64,000 nucleotides of DNA from Microbulbifer bruguierae (GTDB lineage Bacteria > Pseudomonadota > Gammaproteobacteria > Pseudomonadales > Cellvibrionaceae). The DNA lies in the NCBI RefSeq assembly GCF_029869925.1, contig NZ_CP118605.1:3190001-3254000 (forward strand). Reading direction: 5' to 3'. Shown piece after piece: positions 8,477 through 17,857 of this stretch; position 1 is the stretch's first letter; each line of letters starts with the position of its first letter. The notes beneath the pieces were generated by a model that saw only the letters and a list, made by a program, of their open reading frames with translations, was not told where the DNA came from and did no database searches. A program made the position numbers and the translations under genes.

Positions 8477-9916
8477 ATGACTGGATTTAATCGTCGGGTA
8501 TTCCTGCAATCCTTGGTTGCTGCGGCAGCGCTGCCGGCTGTTCCCGGGCTGCTGCCCAGTGCGGTAGCGATGAGCCGTCCTCCGCGGGCCCAGTACAATG
8601 GCCCTTGGGCGCAGGTGCCGAAGATTCTTTCCTCGATCAAACTGCCTTCCATTCCTGCCCGGGAATTCGACCTCAAGGCGCTGGGCGCCAAAGGGGAGGG
8701 TGAGGATGCCAGTGAATTCTTTGCTGCAGCGATCGAGGCCTGCCGTAAAGCCGGTGGTGGCCGTATCGTGGTGCCCGCGGGCAAATACCGCACCGGTCCC
8801 ATCCACCTGGTTTCCAACACCGAGCTGCACCTGCACGAGGGTGCCGAGATCCACTTCATCCCCGAGCCCGAGCGCTACCTGCCCGCGGTAAAAACCCGCT
8901 GGGAGGGCATGGAGATGATGGGTTACTCCCCGCTGATCTACGCCCACAAGGCCGAGAACGTTGCCTTGACCGGCAAGGGATTGATCGACGGCGGCGCCGA
9001 CTGCGATACCTGGTGGCCCTGGAAGGGTGCCAACACCAAGTGCGAAAACAGCTCCAACGAGGGTGATACCCAGCACCCGGCGCGCAATGCACTGATGGAA
9101 GAGATGGAAGCCGGCGTGCCGGTGGCGGAGCGCGAATACGCCGAGGGCTCCTTCCTGCGTCCGCCACTGGTGCAGTTCTACGAGTGCAACAATGTGCTGA
9201 TCGAAGGTGTGACCCTGGAGAATTCCCCGTTCTGGGTTATCCACCCAGTGTTGTGTGAAGGGCTCACGGTGCGCAATGTGACCACCCGCAGTCACGGCCC
9301 CAACTCCGATGGCTGTGACCCTGAGTCCTGCCGCAACGTATTGATTGAAGGCTGTCTGTTCGACAATGGTGACGACTGTATCGCCATCAAGTCCGGCCGC
9401 AATGCCGACGGTCGCCGGGTCAATATCCCCACGGAAAACGTGGTGGTGCGTAACTGTCAGATGAAAGACGGTCACGGCGGTCTGGTGCTGGGCAGTGAAA
9501 TATCCGGCGGTGTGCGCAATGTGTTCATGGAGGACTGTGTGATGAGCAGCCCGCACCTGGAGCGCGGTCTGCGTATCAAGACCAACGCCATGCGCGGTGG
9601 CAATATCCACGATATATACGTGCGCAACCTCACCATCGGTCAGGTGAAAGACGTTATCGTGATCAACTTCTTCTACGAAGAAGGCGACAAGGGCGACTTT
9701 GATCCCAACGTCTACAACATCCAGGTGGAAGACCTGGTGTGCGAGGAGGCCGAGCGCGCCTTCCATATTCGCGGCTTTGCCCGCGCGCCGATTCGTGGTC
9801 TGCAGATTTCCAACAGCCGTATTGACCGGGCCGCTTCTTTGGGTGTGATAGAAGAGGTGACTGGCCTGACCGTGGACAACGTCACGATCAATGGTCAGGC
9901 CTTCAAGCCCAGCTGA
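8477..9916 (+). CDS. GH28 polygalacturonase, Tat-exported
   Basis: Hydrolyses alpha-1,4-galacturonosyl links in pectin or oligogalacturonides. The 479-residue protein begins with a twin-arginine signal (NRRVFLQSLVAAAAL). It carries a right-handed beta-helix with all GH28 motifs: NSDGCD (about residue 276), GDDC (298), GHGG (332) and RIKT (365), so the catalytic Asp triad and His are present. A GGGAGG site lies 5 bp before the ATG. Tat export of a folded enzyme to the periplasm suggests it acts on imported oligomers, possibly as an exo-enzyme; that is inference. It sits between the regulator and a TBDR gene, consistent with processing what the receptor brings in. Confidence 0.9.
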   Translation: MTGFNRRVFLQSLVAAAALPAVPGLLPSAVAMSRPPRAQYNGPWAQVPKILSSIKLPSIPAREFDLKALGAKGEGEDASEFFAAAIEACRKAGGGRIVVPAGKYRTGPIHLVSNTELHLHEGAEIHFIPEPERYLPAVKTRWEGMEMMGYSPLIYAHKAENVALTGKGLIDGGADCDTWWPWKGANTKCENSSNEGDTQHPARNALMEEMEAGVPVAEREYAEGSFLRPPLVQFYECNNVLIEGVTLENSPFWVIHPVLCEGLTVRNVTTRSHGPNSDGCDPESCRNVLIEGCLFDNGDDCIAIKSGRNADGRRVNIPTENVVVRNCQMKDGHGGLVLGSEISGGVRNVFMEDCVMSSPHLERGLRIKTNAMRGGNIHDIYVRNLTIGQVKDVIVINFFYEEGDKGDFDPNVYNIQVEDLVCEEAERAFHIRGFARAPIRGLQISNSRIDRAASLGVIEEVTGLTVDNVTINGQAFKPS

Positions 9917-10038
9917 CTTATGCACCTTGCTTGCGACCCCCAGAAGACGTCCAGTGCGGAGTGATCCGCACTGGCGCCGGGCTGATTGGCGCGGTATCCT
10001 TCAAATTGATGAAAAATAAAGCGAATAAGTCGAATAAT

Positions 10039-10127
10039 TGGTCTGCCAAAAGTTGATCAATGGTAGTCCATGTGCGAATATCGACGAGCTTTGATAATAA
10101 GCGGTAATACCAAAACAGGTTTTACCA
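10039..10127. promoter_or_regulatory. Three operator-like sites upstream of the first TBDR
   Basis: TGGTCTGCCA (10039-10048) has a two-base spacer. CGGTAATACCA (10102-10112) and AGGTTTTACCA (10117-10127) have the standard three-base spacer and lie 15 bp apart. The last site ends 30 bp before the start codon. Confidence 0.65.
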
Positions 10128-10157
10128 AAATAACGACGATAGGCGGAGATGAGAGTC

Positions 10158-12902
10158 ATGAAGACCTTCGAGCTAAAACCACTCACTCTTGCGATGGCCA
10201 TAATTGCGGTGCCGGCCTTTGCACAAGAAGCAAATACCTCTGGCGATGCCAGCCTGGAAGAGATCACGGTAACCGGCAGTTACGCGGGCAGTCTGGCCAA
10301 GGCGCTGGATACCAAGCGTGATGCTACCGGCATGGTGGACTCCATTCTGGCGGAAGACATTGCCGATTTCCCTGACCAGAACCTGGCAGAATCCCTGCAG
10401 CGCATTCCTGGTGTAGCTATCGATCGTGATGATGGCGAAGGTCGTACCATTACCGTACGTGGTCTGGGTTCTACCTACACCCGCGTGCAGGTAAACGGAA
10501 TGCAGGCGCAGTCCCTGGCTGCCGGCTCCGGCGGTGTGCGCACCGACCGCAGCTTCGATTTCAACGTATTCGCATCCGAGCTGTTCAATCGTCTGGATGT
10601 ATACAAAACCACTTCCGCTGATCTGCAGGAAGGTTCTCTGGGCGCTACCGTTGCTCTGCAAACCGCCCGCCCGCTGGATTACGATAACTTCACTCTGGTG
10701 ACCAACGTCCAGGAAGGCTACAACAGCCAGTCTGGTGAGTTTGCGCCGCGCGCCTCCGGTCTCTTCAGTGTAAGCAACGAAGACAAGACGCTTGGTTTCT
10801 TGTTGTCTGCTGCTTTCTCCCAGAAAAATAACAGCGTTGAAGGTGCGGAAACCGTACGCTGGGAAACCTGGGGCGGCAGCAGGGGTAACGGCGTATTCAA
10901 CTGCAGCGCCTGTGAAACCGACGAAGAACGCGCAGCAGTAGCAGCTGCATGGCACCCGCGTATTCCGCGTATCGCCGACAAAACTAATGAACAGGACCGT
11001 CTGGGTCTTACCTCTTCGTTCCAGTGGCAGCCCGCTGACAGTACCCTGGTTACTGTAGATGCGCTTTACTCCAACGTGGATGTAACCCGCAACGAGCCTT
11101 ACCTCGGCGCTATTTCTCTGGCGCGACTGGATACTGGGGCGAGTACCGGTTCCAGTGAGATGGATATCATCGACTACATGATCGATGGCAATGGCACCAT
11201 GACCAGCGGTACTGTGACCGGTACCGACGTGCGTTCAGAAAATTTCCAGGCGAACTGGGGTTCCGAGTACCAGCAGTACTCCATCGCTCTGGAGCATGAT
11301 TTCAGCGATCGCCTGCGTATGAGCGCGTTGGTGGGTGCCACCGAATCCGTAATGGATAACCGCGAAGTGACTGTAGTCTATGAGCACTACAGCGACGGTG
11401 ATAGCCGCCAGAATATTGAATACGCTGATAGCAGTGATCAGTTCCGCTGGAACTACAATGGTCCCAACTCTCTGGACCTGAGCTACGGCTTCGATCTGTC
11501 CGATCCCGCCAACTGGGAGCTGTCTGAGTATCGCGACCGTTTGTACGACGCAAGCTCTGAGACTTCACACGCTAACGTTGATGTAGAGTTCGACCTGAAC
11601 GACGCGTTTACCCTGAAAGCTGGCGCCAACAGCAATTCTTACGGCTACGACATTGTAGGCCTGCGCGCGGATAAAGGTTTTGGGTCCGCGGACTCTGCAG
11701 ATGGTGTCGTTGACGGCAATGCCTGTGGTATCAGTGCTGCTGTTTCTGCAAATGATGGCAAGGCTATCAAATCCGGTGGTGAAACCTACTTCCAGGCCGA
11801 TTTCGGTATCAGCGAAACATTGTTTGATTCCGGATGCTGGAGCTATGCGGTACGCGCTGGCGATACCCGCAACGTTGACGAAGATACCTACGGCTACTTT
11901 GTCCAGGTAGATATGGACACTGATGTGTTCGGCGGCCGTCGACTGCGCGGTAACCTGGGTGTACGCAAGGCGTATACCGAGCTGGCTTCCACCGGTGTTA
12001 CCGCTTACACCGACGAAAATGATGTTGATCACGTAGTCGACGTAACCGTAAAACACAAATACGACGATACTCTGCCCTCGTTGAATCTGGCTCTGAACGT
12101 AGCCGAGGACGTGATTCTGCGTGCGTCTGCAGCCAAGGTAATGAGCCGGCCGAACCTGACCGACCTCAACCCGGGCGGTTCCGTGTCGATCTTCGGCGAG
12201 CCAAAAGTAAGCTACGGCAACCCGTTTATCGAACCCTTCCGCGCCAAGGCGTACGACCTGTCTGCTGAATGGTATTTTGCCGAGAGCGCGCTGGTTAGCC
12301 TTGCGTTGTTCCAGAAAGATATCGAGTCTTTCCCGACTTCCGACACCGTCGACATGTCGTGGAGCCAAACCGGTCTGCCGGACTCCATGCTGGGTGCACA
12401 GGTCGATCAGCTGAAAGATGCAATTTTTGAAGTTTCGCGCCGGGTAAATGGCGGTGGTGCAACGGTTCAGGGCTGGGAGCTTCAGTACCAGCAACCGCTT
12501 ACCTTCCTGCCTGGTCCGGAGTGGGTGCAGAACTTTGGTGTACAGAGCAACTACACCTTCGTGGATGCTGAAACCGACAGCGGCAGTAAGATGACTGGCG
12601 TATCAGAAACTTCTTATAACCTGACGGTTTACTGGGAGAACGACGACTTCCAGGCACGTATTTCCAACGCCTACCGCGGTGAGTACCTCACCAACCTGAG
12701 CCGTGAAGAATACGTCGGTGCCAGCAGCTTTATCGACTTTTCTGCGAGCTACAACGTGAGCGAAAATCTGAAGGTAAGCTTCGAAGCACTGAACCTGGGT
12801 GATGAGCCCAAGTACCGCTACCTGGGTGAAGATGTTAAGCGTCTGTACGACGAGCACTTCACCGGTGCACAGTACTTTGTTGGTGCGCAGTACAAGTTCT
12901 AA
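10158..12902 (+). CDS. TonB-dependent receptor (oligogalacturonide uptake candidate)
   Basis: Outer-membrane receptor of 914 residues for energy-dependent import, of the large TBDR group typical of plant-polymer loci in Xanthomonas, Caulobacter and marine gammaproteobacteria. A signal peptide ends at about residue 22 (AFA|QE). The plug begins with EEITVTGSYAGSLAKAL and contains QNLAESLQRIPGVAI and TVRGLGSTYTRVQVNG. The protein ends in a barrel strand with terminal Phe (VGAQYKF). The ATG at 10158 is preferred because GGAG sits 9 bp upstream; the ATG at 10149 has no room for a site. Three operator-like elements precede it and a pectin-related GH105 fusion lies downstream, so galacturonides are the likely cargo. 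Confidence 0.88.
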   Translation: MKTFELKPLTLAMAIIAVPAFAQEANTSGDASLEEITVTGSYAGSLAKALDTKRDATGMVDSILAEDIADFPDQNLAESLQRIPGVAIDRDDGEGRTITVRGLGSTYTRVQVNGMQAQSLAAGSGGVRTDRSFDFNVFASELFNRLDVYKTTSADLQEGSLGATVALQTARPLDYDNFTLVTNVQEGYNSQSGEFAPRASGLFSVSNEDKTLGFLLSAAFSQKNNSVEGAETVRWETWGGSRGNGVFNCSACETDEERAAVAAAWHPRIPRIADKTNEQDRLGLTSSFQWQPADSTLVTVDALYSNVDVTRNEPYLGAISLARLDTGASTGSSEMDIIDYMIDGNGTMTSGTVTGTDVRSENFQANWGSEYQQYSIALEHDFSDRLRMSALVGATESVMDNREVTVVYEHYSDGDSRQNIEYADSSDQFRWNYNGPNSLDLSYGFDLSDPANWELSEYRDRLYDASSETSHANVDVEFDLNDAFTLKAGANSNSYGYDIVGLRADKGFGSADSADGVVDGNACGISAAVSANDGKAIKSGGETYFQADFGISETLFDSGCWSYAVRAGDTRNVDEDTYGYFVQVDMDTDVFGGRRLRGNLGVRKAYTELASTGVTAYTDENDVDHVVDVTVKHKYDDTLPSLNLALNVAEDVILRASAAKVMSRPNLTDLNPGGSVSIFGEPKVSYGNPFIEPFRAKAYDLSAEWYFAESALVSLALFQKDIESFPTSDTVDMSWSQTGLPDSMLGAQVDQLKDAIFEVSRRVNGGGATVQGWELQYQQPLTFLPGPEWVQNFGVQSNYTFVDAETDSGSKMTGVSETSYNLTVYWENDDFQARISNAYRGEYLTNLSREEYVGASSFIDFSASYNVSENLKVSFEALNLGDEPKYRYLGEDVKRLYDEHFTGAQYFVGAQYKF

Positions 12903-12933
12903 TCTGATTTTTAGATTCAGAACCTAGATGTAG

Positions 12934-13003
12934 CGGCCGGGTGCAGGGATCTGCCGGTGGAAACACCGGTATAAAGATTTCGATAATGCACCCGGCCGTT
13001 TTT
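12934..13003 (+). terminator. Branched intrinsic terminator after the TBDR
   Basis: A 12-bp outer stem (CGGCCGGGTGCA at 12934-12945 with its complement at 12987-12998) encloses a second hairpin (CCGGTG-GAAA-CACCGG at 12954-12969). Five T follow. Read-through into the next gene is possible, since no operator-like site lies between. Confidence 0.75.
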
Positions 13004-13013
13004 CGATTTAATG

Positions 13014-13036
13014 GTTATTCAAATTCACTGAATAAC
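13014..13036. repeat. Inverted repeat upstream of the DUF4861-GH105 gene
   Basis: Perfect 8-bp arms GTTATTCA/TGAATAAC separated by 7 bp. It lies between the terminator and the start codon at 13074. It may be an operator or a leader hairpin; it does not match the recurrent FadR-type element. Confidence 0.4.
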
Positions 13037-13073
13037 AACGAACAGAATAAAACCCGAATTCGTGGAGACGTCT

Positions 13074-15584
13074 GTGAAACTGTTTAGCAAGTCCATACGC
13101 AATCCGAGTCTGAATGCCCTGGCATTCGCGCTGACGGCGGCTACGCTTACCGCCTGTGGCGAGAAAAGCGCGGAAGATACAACGGCGACTGCCGCGGCGG
13201 CATTGCCTCAAGCACCCGGTGCTATCGCCACCCTGGAGCTTTCCAACCCCTCGGATTTCCCCCGCCTGGACGAAGCGGTTTATCTCAGCTACTACGAACT
13301 TGGACTGAAAGCCGGCTTTGCCTCGCCAATTGCGGTGTGGAACCAGGCTGAACAGATTCCCGTGCAGGCGATCGATAAAGACGCCGATGGCAGCAAGGAC
13401 GGAATTATTTTTACGGTCGATGTGGCTGTGGATGAGACCCTGAAGCTGCGCATCGCCGAAGCCGATGCCGTATCGTCGGTTACCGCCAAGCGCACCCAGG
13501 CGGAAATTTCCCACAAAATCGATGGCGAGTGGAAAGAGCGCGAGTATCTCGGCGGCAGCTTCCAGAACGTCAGCGTACTGGACGTACCCAAAGAGCACAC
13601 CGATCACTCCTGGTATATCCGCTACGAAGGCCCGGGTATCGAGTCCGATCTGGTGGGCTACCGGGTGTACCTGGACTGGCGCAACGGCTTCGATATTTTC
13701 GGCAAGTCGACCCAGGAGCCGGTACTCCAGGGCGTTGGTCAGGATGGATTTGATTCCTACCACGAGCCTTCCGACTGGGGTATGGATATTCTCAAAGTCG
13801 GTAGCGCCGTCGGTGTTGGTGGCTACGGCTTCTGGGATGGCGAAAAAGTCATTCGCGTAAGCGACGTGCAGGACTGGCGTGCCGAGATCACCGAAAATGG
13901 CGACCTCTACTCCGCCTTTGCGATCGACTACCTGGGCTGGAAGCCGGTGGAAGGGGTACAGACCGACCTGCACGCACAGCTTTCCATGCACGCCGGCAGC
14001 CGCCTGGTGGAAGTCAATGCGAAAACCAGCGAAGAACTGGACAATATGATTGCCGGTATCGTCAATCACCCGGGCACCGAGCTGATCGTTGGTGACATGG
14101 ACATTACCGGTCACGCCTATACCTACATCGGCACCTACGGCCCGCAGAGCCTCGATGGTGCCAACCTGGGTATGGCGGTGCTGGCCAAGCGCAAGGCCAT
14201 CAAGGAAACCACCACCGACGAGCACAACCAGGTTGCAATCCTGAAGCCCGCGGACAAGGAAATTCAATACTACTTTGTGGCCGCCTGGGCAAATGAAGTG
14301 GAGAGCCGTCACGGCCCCATCACCACCAAGGCCGAGTTTGAAACTTACCTCCAGCAGGAAGCGGAAAAACTCACCATGCCGCTGCGCCAGCGCCTGACCA
14401 CTACCGCCAGTGCCGCCGAAACCGCGCAGCCGCTGACCGCAGATGTGGCGCTGAAATGGAGCCAGCGCCTGGCGGACTCAGAACTTGAGCGCAAAACCCT
14501 CGATTATCGTTTCGGTGGCTTTGACCACATCCGCAAGCGCCCGTCTTATTTCGAATACACCACCGGTATGGTGATGCAGGCCTACGACGAACTGAATCAG
14601 GTTGCGCCGGATGCCCGCTACTCTGACGCCGTGCAGACGGTTATGGGTTCCTTCGTGGCGGAAGATGGCAACATCAACGGCTACGTGCAGGAAAAGTACA
14701 ACATCGATAGCATCCGCGCCGGCACCATGCTGCTGCGTATGTACGAGCGCAACCAGGACCCGAACTACAAGAAAGCTGTAGACCATCTGTACGAACAGCT
14801 GGAACACCATCCGCGCACCACGGCCGGCGCCTTCTGGCACAAAAAAATCTACCCGCACCAGGTATGGCTTGACGGCGTTTACATGGGTATTCCGTTCCTT
14901 GCCCAATATGAGCAGCTGATGCATGAAGAGCCCAATGTGGCGGAAGTGCTGGCCGAGTTCAAAGTGGTAAACGAAATTCTCAAAGACCCGGAAACCGGCC
15001 TGTTCTATCACGCCTGGGACGAAAAGCGTGAGCAGGAGTGGGCGAATAAGGATACCGGTCTTTCCGGTTATCACTGGGCCCGCGGCATGGGCTGGCTGGC
15101 GATGGCGCTGGTGGATGTGCTCGACTACATTCCGCAGGAAAACACCGCAGAGCGCCAGTACCTGCTGAATATGATCAGCGAGATTGCAGTAGTGGTTGAG
15201 AAGTACCAGGACCCGGAAAGCGGCACCTGGTGGCAGGTCATCGACAAGCCGGGCGAGCGCGGTAACTACCTGGAATCTTCGGCCAGCACCATGTTCACCT
15301 ACTTCTACGCCAAGGCACTGAACGAAGGTTACTTGCCGAAAGACCAGTATCTCGGCACCGCTAAAAAAGCCTACCAGGGCCTGCTAGATGAATTCGTGCA
15401 GGTGCACGCTGATGGCACCATCAGTATTACCGATATGTGCCAGGTCGCGGGCCTCGGATTCGGCCGTGATGGCAGCTACAAGTACTATCTGAGCGAACCG
15501 ATTTACGACGATGACCCCAAGGGTACCGCGCCGTTCATCACTTCCGGCGTTGAGATGTACAAGCTGCTGAAATCTGAATCGTAA
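13074..15584 (+). CDS. Lipoprotein fusing a DUF4861 domain to a GH105 unsaturated rhamnogalacturonyl hydrolase
   Basis: An 836-residue lipoprotein (lipobox LTAC near residue 32). Residues about 60-420 match DUF4861, with YEGPGIESDLVGYRVYLDWRN-, DWGMDILKVG- and YGPQSLDGANLGMAV-type motifs. Residues about 440-836 form an (alpha/alpha)6 barrel of GH105 (GVYMGIPFLAQY, YHWARGMGWLAMALVDVL). GH105 removes the 4,5-unsaturated uronic acid left at the non-reducing end by pectin lyases. GTG at 13074 is preferred over GTG at 13062 because GGAG lies 6 bp before it. The neighbours kduI and kduD take the released unsaturated uronate to KDG. The DUF4861 role is unknown; a carbohydrate-binding or epimerase-like beta domain is possible. 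Confidence 0.87.
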   Translation: MKLFSKSIRNPSLNALAFALTAATLTACGEKSAEDTTATAAAALPQAPGAIATLELSNPSDFPRLDEAVYLSYYELGLKAGFASPIAVWNQAEQIPVQAIDKDADGSKDGIIFTVDVAVDETLKLRIAEADAVSSVTAKRTQAEISHKIDGEWKEREYLGGSFQNVSVLDVPKEHTDHSWYIRYEGPGIESDLVGYRVYLDWRNGFDIFGKSTQEPVLQGVGQDGFDSYHEPSDWGMDILKVGSAVGVGGYGFWDGEKVIRVSDVQDWRAEITENGDLYSAFAIDYLGWKPVEGVQTDLHAQLSMHAGSRLVEVNAKTSEELDNMIAGIVNHPGTELIVGDMDITGHAYTYIGTYGPQSLDGANLGMAVLAKRKAIKETTTDEHNQVAILKPADKEIQYYFVAAWANEVESRHGPITTKAEFETYLQQEAEKLTMPLRQRLTTTASAAETAQPLTADVALKWSQRLADSELERKTLDYRFGGFDHIRKRPSYFEYTTGMVMQAYDELNQVAPDARYSDAVQTVMGSFVAEDGNINGYVQEKYNIDSIRAGTMLLRMYERNQDPNYKKAVDHLYEQLEHHPRTTAGAFWHKKIYPHQVWLDGVYMGIPFLAQYEQLMHEEPNVAEVLAEFKVVNEILKDPETGLFYHAWDEKREQEWANKDTGLSGYHWARGMGWLAMALVDVLDYIPQENTAERQYLLNMISEIAVVVEKYQDPESGTWWQVIDKPGERGNYLESSASTMFTYFYAKALNEGYLPKDQYLGTAKKAYQGLLDEFVQVHADGTISITDMCQVAGLGFGRDGSYKYYLSEPIYDDDPKGTAPFITSGVEMYKLLKSES

Positions 15585-15662
15585 TTAATCCAGAGCGCCT
15601 CCGTTACTCGCGTATCCAAACGCGCTGGTAGCGGAGACCTTGAGGTAAAACTGGGAAGAACT

Positions 15663-16505
15663 ATGACAACCGTATTTGAAGAGCGCCACGCAAGTCACCC
15701 GGGTGACTACGTAAATTACGACACCGATCGCCTGCGCGATGAATATCTGGTGCCGAACCTGTTCACTGCCGACACCGTAAACCTGACCTACACCCACGTC
15801 GATCGCGTGATTGTGGGCGGGGTTATGCCGGTGGATACGGTCGTAAAACTGGAAACCGTCGACGCGCTAAAATCTGATTACTTCCTCGAGCGTCGCGAGC
15901 TGGGCATCATCAATATTGGCGCACCGGGCTGCGTGGAAGTGGACGGCACCATTTACGAAATCGGCACCAAGGAAGCGCTGTACGTGAGCCGCGGTTCCCA
16001 GGACGTTAAGTTCTCCAGCAATGTAAAAACTTCACCGTCCAAGTTTTACATCCTTTCCACTCCCGCCCATCGCGAATTCCCCACCACCAAAGTTGGCCAG
16101 GGAGATGCGCAGGTGATTGAGCTGGGCGCGGCGGAAACCTGCAACAAGCGCACTCTGCGTAAGTTGCTGGTGAAGGACGTGCTGGAAACCTGCCAGCTGC
16201 AGATGGGCATGACCGAATTGGCCGAAGGCAGCTGCTGGAACACCATGCCATGCCACACCCACAGTCGCCGCATGGAAGTGTACATGTACTTCAATGTGCC
16301 GGAAGGCCAGGCAGTGTGCCACTTTATGGGCCCGCCCCAGCAGACCCGTACCATCTGGATGCACAACGAGCAGGCGGTGATCTCTCCTACCTGGTCGCTG
16401 CATTCCGGCGTCGGTACCAGCAACTACACCTTTATCTGGGGTATGGCTGGGGAAAATCACGATTACGACGATATGGACAAGGTGCAGCCCACCGAGCTGC
16501 GTTGA
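15663..16505 (+). CDS. kduI: 5-dehydro-4-deoxy-D-glucuronate isomerase (5-keto-4-deoxyuronate isomerase)
   Basis: Isomerises 5-keto-4-deoxyuronate, the spontaneous product of unsaturated uronate, to 2,5-diketo-3-deoxygluconate. The 280-residue length fits the family. The zinc ligands of the cupin are visible as His198, His200, Glu205 and His247. A GGAAG site precedes the ATG. It lies 78 bp after the GH105 fusion and upstream of kduD, probably in one transcript. Confidence 0.95.
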   Translation: MTTVFEERHASHPGDYVNYDTDRLRDEYLVPNLFTADTVNLTYTHVDRVIVGGVMPVDTVVKLETVDALKSDYFLERRELGIINIGAPGCVEVDGTIYEIGTKEALYVSRGSQDVKFSSNVKTSPSKFYILSTPAHREFPTTKVGQGDAQVIELGAAETCNKRTLRKLLVKDVLETCQLQMGMTELAEGSCWNTMPCHTHSRRMEVYMYFNVPEGQAVCHFMGPPQQTRTIWMHNEQAVISPTWSLHSGVGTSNYTFIWGMAGENHDYDDMDKVQPTELR

Positions 16506-16527
16506 TATCGATTAGTAAAATTTCTAT

Positions 16528-16595
16528 GTAGGAGCCTGCTTGCAGGCGAACCTTTGGATAGCGGTAAGCCCGTTCGCTTGCAAGCAAGCTCCTAC
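16528..16595. repeat. REP pair (BIME) with GTAGGAGC ends, between kduI and kduD
   Basis: Two inverted copies of a GTAGGAGCxTGCxTGCAGGCGAA-like palindrome facing each other. A near-identical pair occurs at 51760-51827 and a single copy at 27524-27548. GTAG-headed palindromes are the REP type mobilised by RAYT transposases in pseudomonads and relatives. Confidence 0.8.
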
Positions 16596-16613
16596 AGAAT
16601 TCGGAGAACGAAT

Positions 16614-17405
16614 ATGTCCAAGTCACTGTTTGACCTGAGCGGAAAAGTCGCCCTGGTTACCGGTGCTACGCACGGTCTCGGTATGGCCATGGCCGAAGGC
16701 CTCGGCAATGCCGGAGCGAAGCTGGTCATCACTGGCCATTCCTCGCAGGAAAAACTCGACAACGCCGTCGCTGAACTGCGCGAAAAGGGCTACGACGCCC
16801 ACGGCTACCTGTTCAATGTCACCGACGAAGCGGTGGTCAATGAAATGGTGCCGGTGATCGAGCAGGAGCAGGGCCCCATCGATGTGCTGGTGAATAACGC
16901 CGGTATCATTCGCCGTGTGCCGCTGCTGGACATGGAACTGTCTGAGTGGAACAAGGTGCTCGAGACCAACCTGACCGGTGTGATGGTAATGACCCGCCCG
17001 GTGGTGCGTCGCATGATCGAGCGCGGTGCCGGCAAGATCATCAATATCTGTTCGATGATGAGCGAGCTGGGTCGCGACAGCGTTTCTGCTTACGCGGCCT
17101 CCAAGGGCGGCCTGAAAATGCTGACCCAGAACATGGCGACCGAATGGGCGCGCCACAATATCCAGGTGAACGGCATTGGCCCGGGCTACTTCGCTACCGC
17201 CCAGACCGCGCCGATACGCGTGGATGGTCACCCCTTCAATGACTTCATTATTGGCCGTACACCGGCAGGTCGCTGGGGCAACCCGGAAGATCTCCAGGGC
17301 GCGGCGGTGTTCCTGTCCAGTGACGCGAGTAATTTCGTCAACGGCCAGGTCGTATATGTAGATGGCGGTATTCTGGCGACCATTGGTAAGCCAAGTAACG
17401 AGTGA
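16614..17405 (+). CDS. kduD: 2-deoxy-D-gluconate 3-dehydrogenase / 2-dehydro-3-deoxygluconate 5-dehydrogenase
   Basis: Short-chain dehydrogenase of 263 residues that reduces 2,5-diketo-3-deoxygluconate to KDG with NAD(P)H. It has the nucleotide-binding TGATHGLG, NNAGIIRR, catalytic YAASKGG and C-terminal GRWGNPEDLQGAAVFL segments typical of KduD. The start is the ATG at 16614 with GGAGA 6 bp upstream; the frame is open further upstream only through the REP repeat. It is downstream of kduI. A second KduD-like enzyme lies at 41572-42345. Confidence 0.92.
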   Translation: MSKSLFDLSGKVALVTGATHGLGMAMAEGLGNAGAKLVITGHSSQEKLDNAVAELREKGYDAHGYLFNVTDEAVVNEMVPVIEQEQGPIDVLVNNAGIIRRVPLLDMELSEWNKVLETNLTGVMVMTRPVVRRMIERGAGKIINICSMMSELGRDSVSAYAASKGGLKMLTQNMATEWARHNIQVNGIGPGYFATAQTAPIRVDGHPFNDFIIGRTPAGRWGNPEDLQGAAVFLSSDASNFVNGQVVYVDGGILATIGKPSNE

Positions 17406-17609
17406 TTTTCTTTTTGCCGGCCTCCTGTCGGCGGCGGTAATTCCTTTTACCGCAAGGTAACCCGGCGCATCCTGCGTTGGGTTGCCTGGGTTCGTAGTGT
17501 ATTGATTTTTTGTCTGTGTCGTTGCCTCCCTCCCAATTAGTTCAGTGAGAGGGCGGGGCGATTCTGTGTGCCCAAAATAACGTTTTTTTAAATTCCTTCG
17601 GGAGTAACG

Positions 17610-17777
17610 ATGAACGCGGTGATGTTTCCCCTCCGTCATGCACGGGGCCTGCTGCTGTGCGCCATTTTTATGGGCCGCGTGATATTGCACCTCGCAAAAA
17701 CGTTGTATGTACGAATTTCCAATTGGAAATACTGGCGGTGCCTCAACTCGAGGAAGGCACCGTCAACCCTGTATTAA
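17610..17777 (+). CDS. Possible 55-residue small protein or leader peptide upstream of the second TBDR
   Basis: The ATG has a strong ribosome site (GGAG, 5 bp spacing) and runs to TAA at 17775. The product starts MNAVMFPLRHARGLLLCAIF. It has one short hydrophobic stretch followed by a basic, Trp/Tyr-rich tail. I recognise no family. It spans a 16-bp palindrome (17715-17730), so the open frame could be fortuitous. It may be a leader peptide for the TBDR transcript. Confidence 0.3.
   Translation: MNAVMFPLRHARGLLLCAIFMGRVILHLAKTLYVRISNWKYWRCLNSRKAPSTLY
17715..17730. promoter_or_regulatory. Perfect 16-bp palindrome upstream of the second TBDR
   Basis: ATTTCCAATTGGAAAT reads identically on both strands. 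It differs from the TGG-ACCA element, which is absent from this 452-bp intergenic region. It lies 128 bp before the receptor start. A further hairpin (GGTGCC/GGCACC) follows at about 17737-17761. It is a candidate operator for a different regulator. Confidence 0.45.
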
Positions 17778-17857
17778 TGAGGTAAAACCCACGGCCGGCT
17801 CTGGCGTTATGTCTGAACTGGCAAAATTCGACGAAGAGAGAGTACGGAGAGTTAGTA

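Noticed and set aside
8438..9925. Long minus-strand open frame opposite the GH28 gene
   Set aside because: The plus strand carries all GH28 motifs, a Tat signal and a ribosome site. The antisense frame has no recognisable domain and reflects codon bias.
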